A stretch of DNA of 64,000 nt, taken from NCBI RefSeq assembly GCF_000875895.1, contig NZ_JXCF01000026.1, positions 1 through 64,000 of the forward strand. Reading direction: 5' to 3'. A program made the translations under genes and the position numbers. The stretch is from Staphylococcus gallinarum (GTDB lineage Bacteria; Bacillota; Bacilli; Staphylococcales; Staphylococcaceae). This document shows, one piece after another, positions 13,380 through 20,096 of the stretch. The first letter of the stretch is position 1, and each line of letters opens with the position of its first letter. The notes under the pieces are model-generated. The model saw nothing but the letters and a program-made list of their open reading frames with translations. It did no database searches and was not told the origin of the DNA.

Positions 13380-13748
13380 TTAGTTAGGCACTTTTCTTTT
13401 GAATTTTAGATATTCGATAAAACTATTAACTTGTTCAAGTTCAGAATTACTCAATCCTTGAACGTTCAATCTAATTTTATTTATCATATTATCAGAGTTG
13501 TTTCTATCTTTTGGAATGCTATAGCCTAATAACCATCCTTCACTTACATTCAAAGTTTTAGCAAGTAAACTTAATTTTTCTTGTCGTGGAACAATCTTCC
13601 CATTAACACAATCACTTATAAAAGTTTTTGTGAGTTTTACACCAGAGTCTTCAGCATAAGCTTTTGACTTTTCGACTATGTCAATTTGTTTGTAGTCGTG
13701 AGATTTCATCATTTCTTTTAAACGAGTACTGAAAATGTTTTCCAACAT
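13380..13748 (-). CDS. XRE-family helix-turn-helix regulator
   Basis: A 122-residue DNA-binding protein. The HTH is near residues 8-75: SRLKEMMKSHDYKQIDIVEKSK, with recognition segment LTKTFISDCVNGKIVPR, then LSLLAKTLNVSEGWLLGY, which is the typical closing helix of Cro/CI-type domains. The C-terminal part (about 85-122) may dimerise. It is one of two extra HTH proteins in the lysogeny block besides the main repressor; its target is unknown. Confidence 0.85.
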   Translation of the reverse strand: MLENIFSTRLKEMMKSHDYKQIDIVEKSKAYAEDSGVKLTKTFISDCVNGKIVPRQEKLSLLAKTLNVSEGWLLGYSIPKDRNNSDNMINKIRLNVQGLSNSELEQVNSFIEYLKFKRKVPN

Positions 13749-13817
13749 GTATACCGCCTTATATAGTATTAATTATATTTTTACATTCATTTTGCGATTG
13801 TATTTTTGTAGTAATCA

Positions 13818-13994
13818 TTATTCTATACTATCTTTTAGCCTATTATCTGCATCTTGTGCTACGAGATTAATAACTTCATTAATTTCATTTTTTGACATAT
13901 GATCTGAAACAGTAACATTTATTATTAAACCTAAATCAGTTTCAACTTGATAAAGTGGTTTATCATCCTTGTATATTTTTCTTAATATTTTCAA
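13818..13994 (-). CDS. Hypothetical small lysogeny-block protein
   Basis: A 58-residue protein if started at TTG, where TAGGAGTG lies at proper distance; an ATG 42 bp upstream (72 residues) has no Shine-Dalgarno. The sequence KILRKIYKDDKPLYQVETDL followed by an acidic helical C terminus has no recognised motif. It lies between two HTH genes in the leftward block. Confidence 0.6.
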   Translation of the reverse strand: MKILRKIYKDDKPLYQVETDLGLIINVTVSDHMSKNEINEVINLVAQDADNRLKDSIE

Positions 13995-14092
13995 AGAATC
14001 ACTCCTAATTAAGTTGATTCCCCACACATTTTTCATATTATTTCTTAATTAAATACTGTTGTTAATATAGAACTGCTAATCAACTTGTTCTT

Positions 14093-14353
14093 TTATTTAT
14101 TAACATCTCTGATTTCAACATCCATAATTTCCTTTTGTCTTTGTCGCATTTTACTATCTAGAAATTCCTCATAAGACGTATTAAAAAAGTTTGCAAGTAT
14201 AAGAGCATCTTTCATATTGGGATCTTTTTTATGATTCTCCCATTCCCATAATTGGTGGACTTCATATTTTGTACCATAAATTTTATTTAACTTATTAGTT
14301 AGTTCTTCAATGTCTAAATAATGTTTGTTTCTTAAGTTATATAATGTATTCAT
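14093..14353 (-). CDS. Small helix-turn-helix protein
   Basis: An 86-residue protein beginning MNTLYNLRNKHYLDIEELTN. The segments EELTNKLNKIYG, VHQLWEWENHKKDPNMKD and ALILANFFNTSYEEFL match a divergent XRE fold in which the recognition helix is followed by the conserved 'leucine-ala-asn-phe-phe' closing helix. AAAGGAG precedes the ATG. It may be a secondary repressor or a partner of the 13380-13748 protein. Confidence 0.7.
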   Translation of the reverse strand: MNTLYNLRNKHYLDIEELTNKLNKIYGTKYEVHQLWEWENHKKDPNMKDALILANFFNTSYEEFLDSKMRQRQKEIMDVEIRDVNK

Positions 14354-14368
14354 TATGATTCTCCTTTG

Positions 14369-14461
14369 TCATGAAATTAAAATACTTAATACAAAAAATA
14401 CAATTATAATGGGGAAAACGATTTTTAATTCGTTTAAATTAATTTGATCCTGTTCACTCAT
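14369..14461 (-). CDS. 30-residue single-pass membrane peptide
   Basis: Reads MSEQDQINLNELKIVFP followed by a continuous hydrophobic segment IIIVFFVLSILIS to the stop. AGGGGGG lies eight bases before the ATG. The gene is 15 bp upstream of the HTH gene at 14093-14353. An acidic head plus one membrane helix is seen in small phage peptides of unknown role. Confidence 0.55.
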   Translation of the reverse strand: MSEQDQINLNELKIVFPIIIVFFVLSILIS

Positions 14462-14483
14462 GTTACTAGCCCCCCTATGAATT

Positions 14484-14654
14484 TTATTTTTTTTCATGCT
14501 GGTTTTCAATTTCTTTCTCTCTTTGGAGCAATTCATTTGTAACTTCTTTAAATGGCATATCTATATGGACAGTATGAGAAAATCTTATACCTGATACTGT
14601 TTCTACTATATAAGTATAAGTTTCATTATCATGACTAAATTCGATTATTTCCAT
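14484..14654 (-). CDS. Hypothetical 56-residue protein
   Basis: Begins MEIIEFSHDNETYTYIVETV with a near-perfect TAAGGAGGTG Shine-Dalgarno. The N-terminal half looks beta-rich and the C-terminal part (FKEVTNELLQREKEIENQHE) is a charged helix. Not recognised. It is the first gene of the group running to 13818. Confidence 0.6.
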   Translation of the reverse strand: MEIIEFSHDNETYTYIVETVSGIRFSHTVHIDMPFKEVTNELLQREKEIENQHEKK

Positions 14655-14702
14655 GAAAACACCTCCTTAACTGCCCAAATACATTTTTTCAAAATTGTTA
14701 TC

Positions 14703-14805
14703 ACCACGGCTTTTTATCCGTGGTTTCGTTATGTTTCAATAAAGTTCAGCATATGTGTTTATCCTATTAATTTATATTAAAACGCCACTAGGACGCTGTT
14801 AATCA
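14703..14805. other. Non-coding stretch with a hairpin and a dispersed repeat
   Basis: The 345-bp gap 14655-14999 holds a 7-8 bp hairpin (ACCACGG / CCGTGGT, 14703-14721), then a repeat unit at 14771-14805 that recurs at 16017-16050, then the sRNA candidate at 14888-14966. No open frame of useful length with a Shine-Dalgarno is visible. Confidence 0.5.
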
Positions 14806-14887
14806 ATTTGATGTAACTTATATACTCTCAACGGGTCAAATGTAATAGAGTGTAAAAAAGGGGACTAGGTACCCTGTGAAATTGCAT

Positions 14888-14966
14888 AAAAAAGACGTCT
14901 GCATAATACAGACGTCAGTGAGCCTAAAGCTCTAATCATATAATGGTGGGTCTGAAACCCTCGATA
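14888..14966 (-). ncRNA. Candidate small RNA with its own promoter and terminator
   Basis: On the minus strand, TTGAAT (14994-14999) and TATAAT (14972-14977) are spaced 16 bp. About 50 bases further a perfect 8-bp hairpin (GACGTCTG / CAGACGTC, 7-base loop) is followed by six Ts. The transcript would be about 78 nt with no coding potential. It lies between the two-gene cassette and the small-gene group. It could regulate either side or be an orphan type I antitoxin-like RNA. Confidence 0.6.
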
Positions 14967-14999
14967 CCAGTATTATAACATTTAATTTACAATATTCAA

Positions 15000-15485
15000 T
15001 TATAACAAACCTAGACTTTTAGCTATTGTGAAACCTAAACCGATTATGCCGATAGTCCAACCTATTATTGTGTTCCTATTTTGCTTAGCCTCTTTATCTA
15101 ACTCCTTGTTGTTTTCTAATAGCATATTTTTAACATCTGAGTTGGTTGGTAGTTTGCTAATAGAATTTTGCATTTCAATACGCAAATTATTAGCATTAGC
15201 ATTTATTTCTGAACGCAAACTATTAATATTATTGTTCATATCAGTTCTAATGCTGTTAAAATTATTATTCATATCACTTCTCATCGCACGCATTTCTTCT
15301 TTAAACTCTTCTCTAGTTACATAGTTACTCATGTCTCCACCTCCAGAATCACTATCATACAGTCCCATTGTATCATCTTTTTCGTTTTGATGACCTATTT
15401 TAAAATTGACCGGGATATCACCCTTCGGATATCTTCTTCTCAGAAATTCTTCATGAGAGGTTGGAATAGGATTAATCATTTTCAA
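15000..15485 (-). CDS. Coiled-coil protein with C-terminal membrane anchor
   Basis: A 161-residue protein. Residues about 52-130 form a long coiled coil built on a recurring pattern (RSDMNNNFNSI, RTDMNNNINSL, RSEINANANNL), and the C terminus TIIGWTIGIIGLGFTIAKSL is a single membrane helix. It overlaps the upstream gene by 14 bp, so the pair is translationally coupled. A soluble partner plus a membrane-anchored coiled coil in the lysogeny block could be a superinfection-exclusion or defence pair. That is inference; no known family was recognised. Confidence 0.75.
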   Translation of the reverse strand: MKMINPIPTSHEEFLRRRYPKGDIPVNFKIGHQNEKDDTMGLYDSDSGGGDMSNYVTREEFKEEMRAMRSDMNNNFNSIRTDMNNNINSLRSEINANANNLRIEMQNSISKLPTNSDVKNMLLENNKELDKEAKQNRNTIIGWTIGIIGLGFTIAKSLGLL

Positions 15486-15993
15486 TCTCCTTGCGATGGT
15501 ATATAGGTATTTTAGTACTTAATATTTCATTGTGCTGTGGCCATGTCATCCAGTTCATAAATGTTTCTTTATCAATTTCTTCTTTATCAATTTCTTCTGG
15601 TAAAACCAATATCTTTAACTGTTGATAGATATTAGTAAAATCATAACTTCTATTATTCGGTTCAAATTTATATAATGTGAATTGGACTGTTTCATAGTAT
15701 TTTTTCATAGTTTCACTATTTAATTTTAATGTCCAAAAATTACGTAAATCAAAACCAATACCGCCAACTTTATCATATAAAAGAATCATTAAATGTAATT
15801 CGTTATCTGACTTATAAGGGTTATTGATTCTATTTAAGCCACTTAGAGTGAAACGTACCCCTAATTCTGCATGTTCGTAAAGTAACGAGAAATTTAGTAA
15901 CGGATCGTGCTCAGGTTTACCAGTTTGTCCTATATAGAATTGCAAATTACTTAGTGAAGGACGAATTTCGATATCGCTATTTGGTATATCCAT
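15472..15993 (-). CDS. Hypothetical soluble protein of a two-gene lysogeny cassette
   Basis: A 173-residue protein, probably mixed alpha/beta, with no membrane segment and no recognised motif. It contains a short tandem duplication in the sequence EEIDKEEIDKET. GAGGAG lies ten bases before the ATG. It is transcribed leftward from behind the repressor gene and overlaps the membrane-anchored coiled-coil gene, implying a joint function. Expression in the lysogen is likely because it lies in the repressor transcript direction. Confidence 0.75.
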   Translation of the reverse strand: MDIPNSDIEIRPSLSNLQFYIGQTGKPEHDPLLNFSLLYEHAELGVRFTLSGLNRINNPYKSDNELHLMILLYDKVGGIGFDLRNFWTLKLNSETMKKYYETVQFTLYKFEPNNRSYDFTNIYQQLKILVLPEEIDKEEIDKETFMNWMTWPQHNEILSTKIPIYHRKEIEND

Positions 15994-16016
15994 TCTACAT
16001 TGCTCCTCTAAAATTA

Positions 16017-16050
16017 TTTATATTAAAGCGTCTTAGACGCTGTTAATAAA
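16017..16050. repeat. Second copy of a lysogeny-block repeat with hairpin
   Basis: Shares TTTATATTAAA, GACGCTGTTAAT and the spacing between them with 14771-14805. This copy contains a perfect hairpin AGCGTCT-TAGACGCT, which could slow or stop leftward transcription between the repressor and the two-gene cassette. Both copies are in the same orientation and bracket the cassette 15000-15993. Confidence 0.6.
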
Positions 16051-16086
16051 ACCTAACTATATCTTTTTTTTTATAAAATTTATTTT

Positions 16087-16809
16087 TTAAATTGCTTTCC
16101 CTATAATACGCACATCATCTAATTCATCAGCGTAAAACTTAGGATAGAGTGCTTTTCCGTTTTCATTTTTATCTTTATTCAGAGATTCTAATACTAAACG
16201 ATCGTCTTCTTTGTACATTTTTTTCAAAAATGCTTCTCCGTTAATTTCTACTAAACCAATCATATTTTCGGTCAAATAGTGTTGTTCTTTAATAAATATG
16301 ATTTCTCCATCTCTAAAGAAGGGGTACATGCTATCACCAGTAACTCTAGCAACTAAATCATACTCATTAGGTACTTCAGTAACGTGCATCCTAACTTGTT
16401 CAATAAGATTTTCTTTGTCGAAGTTCATCGTACCTAATCCAGCTGCTGCGTATAAGTTAATATTGACATCTTTGTAATCATCTATAGAAGTTACTTTATT
16501 TTGTTCCTTTAGTTGCCCTTCAGCATAAGTGAGCACATTTTCTTGGCGTGGAGGTGTGAGTTGATTGTACACAGTTGTGATGTCGTTATCTTCTTTATAA
16601 GTAGTATCAATATCACTTTTAACTATACCAAAAACATCAGCTATTTTTTGGATTACACCATGTGATGGATTAGAGCGTAAGTTTAAATAATCACTTAATG
16701 TAGATGGTTTAATATCAATTAATTCAGCTAACTGTTTTTGAGTCATTTCAGTTTCTTTTAAATACTTCCTTATATTATTGGCAATTATTCTGTTGCGTTC
16801 TTTATTCAT
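16087..16809 (-). CDS. CI-like phage repressor (XRE HTH plus S24 peptidase)
   Basis: Maintains lysogeny by binding the operators in 16810-16943. The 240-residue protein has an HTH at about 8-65 (MTQKQLAELIDIKPSTLSDYL) and a LexA-like C-terminal domain. The likely self-cleavage bond is Ala123-Gly124 in YAAAGLG; the catalytic serine is Ser160 in TGDSMYP and the lysine is 196 or 197. It should therefore be cleaved when host RecA is activated by DNA damage. A TAAGGAGG Shine-Dalgarno precedes the ATG. Confidence 0.95.
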   Translation of the reverse strand: MNKERNRIIANNIRKYLKETEMTQKQLAELIDIKPSTLSDYLNLRSNPSHGVIQKIADVFGIVKSDIDTTYKEDNDITTVYNQLTPPRQENVLTYAEGQLKEQNKVTSIDDYKDVNINLYAAAGLGTMNFDKENLIEQVRMHVTEVPNEYDLVARVTGDSMYPFFRDGEIIFIKEQHYLTENMIGLVEINGEAFLKKMYKEDDRLVLESLNKDKNENGKALYPKFYADELDDVRIIGKAI

Positions 16810-16826
16810 AGGTTATTACCTCCTTA

Positions 16827-16911
16827 TTTCGTATTATACGAAATTTTCATATTAAAGTAAAGTTTTTTACGAAAAAAACGTATTTTATGTTGACTATACG
16901 AAAAATTCGTA
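16827..16911. promoter_or_regulatory. Divergent lysis/lysogeny operator-promoter region
   Basis: Three 15-bp sites built from TACGAA/TTCGTA half-sites: O1 16828-16842 (TTCGTA-tta-TACGAA, perfect), O2 16868-16882 (right arm imperfect), O3 16897-16911 (TACGAA-aaa-TTCGTA, perfect). The leftward repressor promoter (-35 TTTACT and -10 TATAAT on the minus strand, 17-bp spacer, plus-strand 16833-16861) has its -10 inside O1. The rightward promoter has O3 as its spacer. Confidence 0.85.
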
Positions 16912-16918
16912 TTATATT
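16890..16918 (+). promoter_or_regulatory. Rightward early promoter (PR)
   Basis: TTGACT and TATATT are separated by 17 bp, and the spacer is occupied exactly by the perfect palindrome O3. Repressor binding there would block RNA polymerase. It drives the Cro-like gene and the early operon. Confidence 0.85.
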
Positions 16919-16943
16919 AGTATTACCGAAAGGCGGTGAGCAA

Positions 16944-17213
16944 ATGAAAACATTAAAAGAGTTGAGAACTGATTACGGATTAACTCAAGAAGAGTTGGGA
17001 GATTTATTTAAAGTCTCATCACGTACTATTCAAAACATGGAAAAAGATTCTACTAACATAAAAGATAGTTTGCTTTCTAAATATATGAACGCTTTTAATG
17101 TTAAATACGATGATATTTTTTTAGGTAACGAATACGAAAATTTCGTATTTATGAATGATAAAAAGAAATCAATCATTTTAGCATTTAAAGAAAAAGAACA
17201 TCAAACAACTTAA
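16944..17213 (+). CDS. Cro-like HTH regulator
   Basis: The 89-residue protein starts MKTLKELRTDYGLTQEELGD; AAAGGCGGTGAG precedes this ATG, whereas an ATG 57 bp upstream lies within the promoter. The HTH covers residues 4-60 (LTQEELGDLF, VSSRTIQNMEKD). As first rightward gene it is expected to compete with the repressor. A perfect 19-bp palindrome with the same TACGAA half-site lies inside its 3' part. Confidence 0.85.
   Translation: MKTLKELRTDYGLTQEELGDLFKVSSRTIQNMEKDSTNIKDSLLSKYMNAFNVKYDDIFLGNEYENFVFMNDKKKSIILAFKEKEHQTT
17131..17149. promoter_or_regulatory. Intragenic operator-like palindrome
   Basis: AATACGAAAATTTCGTATT is a perfect palindrome that includes the TACGAA/TTCGTA half-sites of O1-O3 and lies within the cro-like coding sequence, about 220 bp from O3. 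It may support repressor looping or act as a roadblock. Confidence 0.6.
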
Positions 17214-17228
17214 TAAGGAGGTAATCAA

Positions 17229-17462
17229 ATGGAAGAATTAAAACCAAGTAGAGAGCAACTTTTCAAATTTTACAAGTTAAAAGAACAAGCTTTTGAAACA
17301 TACTATGACGAAGACACGCAGAATCTTGTCAACGAAATTTTACAATCTATAAAAGGAAAAGAACCAACGTATGAAGAAGCATACGCGGTCCTTAATTTAG
17401 TACATGCAAAATTAGAATACGAGTCTAACTTTGTTCAGGTTCTACCAATTGTAAAGAAATGA
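17229..17462 (+). CDS. Hypothetical early protein, 77 residues
   Basis: A helical acidic protein (MEELKPSREQLFKFYKLKEQ at the start) preceded by TAAGGAGGTAATC. It is 15 bp after the cro-like gene and its last 38 bp overlap the convergent gene at 17425-17901. No domain recognised; similar short proteins follow Cro in staphylococcal siphophages. Confidence 0.7.
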   Translation: MEELKPSREQLFKFYKLKEQAFETYYDEDTQNLVNEILQSIKGKEPTYEEAYAVLNLVHAKLEYESNFVQVLPIVKK

Positions 17463-17901
17463 ATTCTAAATCGTCATCAACTTTAGTAATTGGTAATTTC
17501 CAACTTTTATCTAAAGATTCAATGTTATAAACAAAGTCACTAAATTGATTGTCGAATTTATAAAATTGTTTATTTTCCAAGAGATAAAGCATTAAATAAT
17601 TAGTCTCTTTATTTTCGAAATGTTTTATAAATTGTTTGAACTTAAATATAGACCCATCTTTAATCGAGTAATATTGAGAATCTATATTCATATAGATAAC
17701 TTCTTTATCATCACGGATGGAAGAAATGGTTTTAGGCTCTGAACAATAAAACTCACCATTCCATAGAAATGGAAGGACAAAATCCAAAGTGACAAAAGTA
17801 CCTTTGTAGTTACAGACGATTTGATAATAATGATTAGAATTCAATTCATTGCAAACTTTTTTCAACAACACATCTATAGATTTTAAATCTTTAATATTCA
17901 T
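17425..17901 (-). CDS. Counter-oriented accessory gene 1 (hypothetical, 158 residues)
   Basis: A soluble, aromatic-rich protein beginning MNIKDLKSIDVLLKKVCNEL, with no recognised motif. AAGGAGGTG lies upstream of the ATG, and an extended -10 (TGC-TATACT, plus-strand 17927-17935) just beyond predicts a very short leader. It runs against the early operon and overlaps the 3' end of the preceding gene tail to tail. Its own promoter suggests expression in the lysogen, fitting a moron; the function is unknown. Confidence 0.75.
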   Translation of the reverse strand: MNIKDLKSIDVLLKKVCNELNSNHYYQIVCNYKGTFVTLDFVLPFLWNGEFYCSEPKTISSIRDDKEVIYMNIDSQYYSIKDGSIFKFKQFIKHFENKETNYLMLYLLENKQFYKFDNQFSDFVYNIESLDKSWKLPITKVDDDLEFISLQLVEPEQS

Positions 17902-17926
17902 AAATAAATTTCACCTCCTTATAAGG

Positions 17927-17935
17927 AGTATAGCA
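17927..17935 (-). promoter_or_regulatory. Extended -10 promoter of counter-oriented gene 1
   Basis: Minus-strand TGCTATACT, no good -35. The same layout appears at the other three counter-oriented genes. The adjacent CTCCTTATAAGGAG is a palindrome giving both divergent genes a Shine-Dalgarno. Confidence 0.6.
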
Positions 17936-17953
17936 GAAAGGAGCATAAACATT

Positions 17954-18700
17954 ATGCAAGATTTACAAAACAAATCAAATATATCAAGAATGTTCAATAT
18001 TCAAGAAAAAGAAAATGGAGAAATCGCAATCAGTGGTCGAGAACTTCACCAAGCATTAGAAGTTAAAACTGCATATAAAGATTGGTTTCCAAGAATGCTC
18101 AAATACGGATTTGAAGAAAATACAGATTATACAGCTATCGCTCAAAAAAGAGCAACAGCTCAAGGCAATATGACTCACTATATTGACCACGCACTAACAT
18201 TAGACACTGCAAAAGAAATCGCAATGATTCAACGAAGCGAACCCGGTAAACGAGCAAGACAATATTTCATACAAGTAGAGAAAGCATGGAATAGTCCAGA
18301 AATGATAATGCAACGCGCATTTAAGATGGCTAATAACACAATCAATCAGTTAGAAACACAGATTGAAAAAGATAAACCTAAAGTGTTGTTCGCAGACGCA
18401 GTAGCAACTACTAAAACTTCAATATTGGTTGGGGAGTTAGCAAAGATTATTAAGCAAAACGGTGTGAATATAGGACAACGTAGATTATTTGAATGGTTAC
18501 GACAAAATGGTTTCCTAATCAAACGTAAAGGCATCGACTATAACATGCCAACTCAATACTCAATGGAACGTGAGTTATTCGAAATCAAGGAAACATCAAT
18601 CACACATTCAGATGGTCATACATCAATTAGTAAGACACCTAAGGTGACAGGTAAAGGGCAGCAATACTTTATTAATAAGTTTTTAGCCGAAGAAGTTTAA
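17954..18700 (+). CDS. Phage antirepressor (AntA/AntB plus KilA-C type)
   Basis: Expected to inactivate the repressor or otherwise promote lytic growth. The 248-residue protein starts MQDLQNKSNISRMFNIQEKE after GAAAGGAGC. Residues about 20-105 match the AntA/AntB domain (GRELHQALEVKTAYKDWFPRM, HYIDHALTLDTAKEIAMIQR, GKRARQYFIQVEKAW). Residues about 135-245 match the KilA C-terminal/ANT DNA-binding domain (FADAVATTKTSILVGELAKI, GQRRLFEWLRQNGFL). Confidence 0.93.
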   Translation: MQDLQNKSNISRMFNIQEKENGEIAISGRELHQALEVKTAYKDWFPRMLKYGFEENTDYTAIAQKRATAQGNMTHYIDHALTLDTAKEIAMIQRSEPGKRARQYFIQVEKAWNSPEMIMQRAFKMANNTINQLETQIEKDKPKVLFADAVATTKTSILVGELAKIIKQNGVNIGQRRLFEWLRQNGFLIKRKGIDYNMPTQYSMERELFEIKETSITHSDGHTSISKTPKVTGKGQQYFINKFLAEEV

Positions 18701-18737
18701 CACCCACAATCGAACAAACATTTAAGGAGGAAATGGA

Positions 18738-19028
18738 ATGAACATAGACGTATGCGGTGTTAAATACAAAATAGTTCAAATTGAAGATGTCGATAACGAT
18801 CCAAGTTGTTTAGGCCTTTGTATTTATAAAGATAGTCTCATACAACTTAAACAAGGATTATCATTCGAACGAAAAAAGCAAATTTTAATTCATGAGCTAT
18901 TGCACGCAATGATGTATGAAGCTGGCTATGAAGAACATGATGAAATATTAGTTGGAAATCTTTCAATTGTGATTAATCAAGTGATTGCCCAAAACGATAT
19001 AAAAGCCACCCTAAATGAATTAGAGTAG
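18738..19028 (+). CDS. ImmA/IrrE-like small metallopeptidase
   Basis: A 96-residue protein with the zinc motif HELLH (His52, Glu53, His56) followed by AMMYEAGYEEHDE, which carries the third ligand region. Proteins of this kind cleave repressors of mobile elements, for example ImmA of ICEBs1. Standing next to the antirepressor it may help derepression. AAGGAGGAAATG precedes the ATG. The substrate is not known. Confidence 0.85.
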   Translation: MNIDVCGVKYKIVQIEDVDNDPSCLGLCIYKDSLIQLKQGLSFERKKQILIHELLHAMMYEAGYEEHDEILVGNLSIVINQVIAQNDIKATLNELE

Positions 19029-19039
19029 CTCCACTCAAG

Positions 19040-19210
19040 TTAATGTTCTTTGCGAACACCTTTAAACGGTTTTGAATCTGATTTCATGTCCATAAATCTA
19101 CCAGTATCAGAATTACGTTTAACATAACGTCCCGTTTTAGGATTTTTAACTTGAGAACGACTTTTCACCGCACCTTTACGACGTCCGTCTTTAGGTGGAT
19201 TCTTAGCCAT
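19040..19210 (-). CDS. Counter-oriented accessory gene 2, small basic protein
   Basis: A 56-residue, very basic protein: MAKNPPKDGRRKGAVKSRSQ, then VKNPKTGRYVKRNSDTGRFM and a GVRKEH end. AAAGGAGGTGAG lies eight bases before this ATG, so it is preferred over an ATG 21 bp upstream. Similar small KTGRYVKRD-type proteins occur widely in staphylococcal phages; the function is unknown, and nucleic-acid binding is plausible from charge. Its promoter is at 19246-19254. Confidence 0.8.
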   Translation of the reverse strand: MAKNPPKDGRRKGAVKSRSQVKNPKTGRYVKRNSDTGRFMDMKSDSKPFKGVRKEH

Positions 19211-19245
19211 AAGAAACTCACCTCCTTTCATAAGGAGATGAAAAT

Positions 19246-19254
19246 ATTATACCA
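19246..19254 (-). promoter_or_regulatory. Extended -10 promoter of counter-oriented gene 2
   Basis: Minus-strand TGGTATAAT, identical to the promoter of counter-oriented gene 4. It lies 36 bp upstream of the start codon. Confidence 0.65.
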
Positions 19255-19282
19255 CGTAACACGATATAAAGGAGGAACTCAA

Positions 19283-19453
19283 ATGAATGATAAAAAACTA
19301 CCCCAAGAAGAATTACTTAAGATAGTTTGGAAAGATTTAAGAAATTTGCTCATTGATATATGCGGAACTTTTAAGCTCCTTTTTTATTTATATATAGCAA
19401 TTATCATTTTTAACTTTTTATTGTTAATTATCGCTATTAATTGCTTTTTATAA
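19283..19453 (+). CDS. Small membrane protein, 56 residues
   Basis: Begins MNDKKLPQEELLKIVWKDLR and ends with a hydrophobic segment LLFYLYIAIIIFNFLLLIIA. AAAGGAGGAACTC precedes the ATG. The upstream extension of the frame lies antisense to the basic protein gene and is discarded. One or two membrane passes; function unknown. Confidence 0.7.
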   Translation: MNDKKLPQEELLKIVWKDLRNLLIDICGTFKLLFYLYIAIIIFNFLLLIIAINCFL

Positions 19454-19464
19454 ATTGAAAAAGA

Positions 19465-20013
19465 TTAAAAAAGTGCAATTAGGAACTCTTTGATATCAGA
19501 TTTGAAAACCGTTATTAATACACTGATCAACCAAGTTATAAAGTTGAAGAAAGACTTGTTTCCGTTAACTCGAGGAAAAATAAAACTTAAGAATCTCGAC
19601 GGTAACTGGAAGGTTTCTATTACAGCTTGTTTCGGCCAGATGTATTTATATAAATTATGCCTTTCAGTTTGATAAGTATCATTCAGAGACAAAGCAACAT
19701 ATTCAACATCACGACGTAGATGAATATTATCGATTGTTAAAGCACTAGTAAGACCATAAGTATATCTATTAATGATAACTCTATCACGAATGATTTTATT
19801 TACTGTCTTATTCAATTCGACAGGTGTATCTTCATCATTTATATCATAATGCATTCCATTATCGATAGTAGAGAAATATTTTAATAAGTCTTCGTGCAAT
19901 TGCATATAAGTTCTAGCGTTATCAATTCTGAATAAAGTAGTAATAATTAATTTTAAATAATAGTAAATGAATATCGAGCAAATAACTATAAGGAAAATCT
20001 TAATTAATATCAC
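19465..20013 (-). CDS. Counter-oriented accessory gene 3, membrane protein
   Basis: A 182-residue protein with an N-terminal membrane helix (IKIFLIVICSIFIYYYLKLI), a soluble middle and a hydrophobic C terminus (FITWLISVLITVFKSDIKEF). The start is uncertain: GTG directly abuts the GAGGAGG Shine-Dalgarno, and an ATT nine bases further would have ideal spacing. An extended -10 lies at 20042-20050. No family recognised. A membrane protein with its own promoter inside an early operon would suit superinfection exclusion. Confidence 0.7.
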   Translation of the reverse strand: MILIKIFLIVICSIFIYYYLKLIITTLFRIDNARTYMQLHEDLLKYFSTIDNGMHYDINDEDTPVELNKTVNKIIRDRVIINRYTYGLTSALTIDNIHLRRDVEYVALSLNDTYQTERHNLYKYIWPKQAVIETFQLPSRFLSFIFPRVNGNKSFFNFITWLISVLITVFKSDIKEFLIALF

Positions 20014-20041
20014 CCTCCTCTATCGCAGTAGCGATAACTTA

Positions 20042-20050
20042 ATTGTACCA
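20042..20050 (-). promoter_or_regulatory. Extended -10 promoter of counter-oriented gene 3
   Basis: Minus-strand TGGTACAAT, one base from the TGGTATAAT of genes 2 and 4. Confidence 0.55.
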
Positions 20051-20096
20051 AACATTATTGTATGAACGAATATTAATTTTAAAAGGAGAGATTGAA

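Noticed and set aside
15028-15324. Plus-strand 98-codon frame antisense to the coiled-coil gene
   Set aside because: It mirrors the repetitive coiled-coil codons, lacks a Shine-Dalgarno and would be read against the lysogeny transcript.
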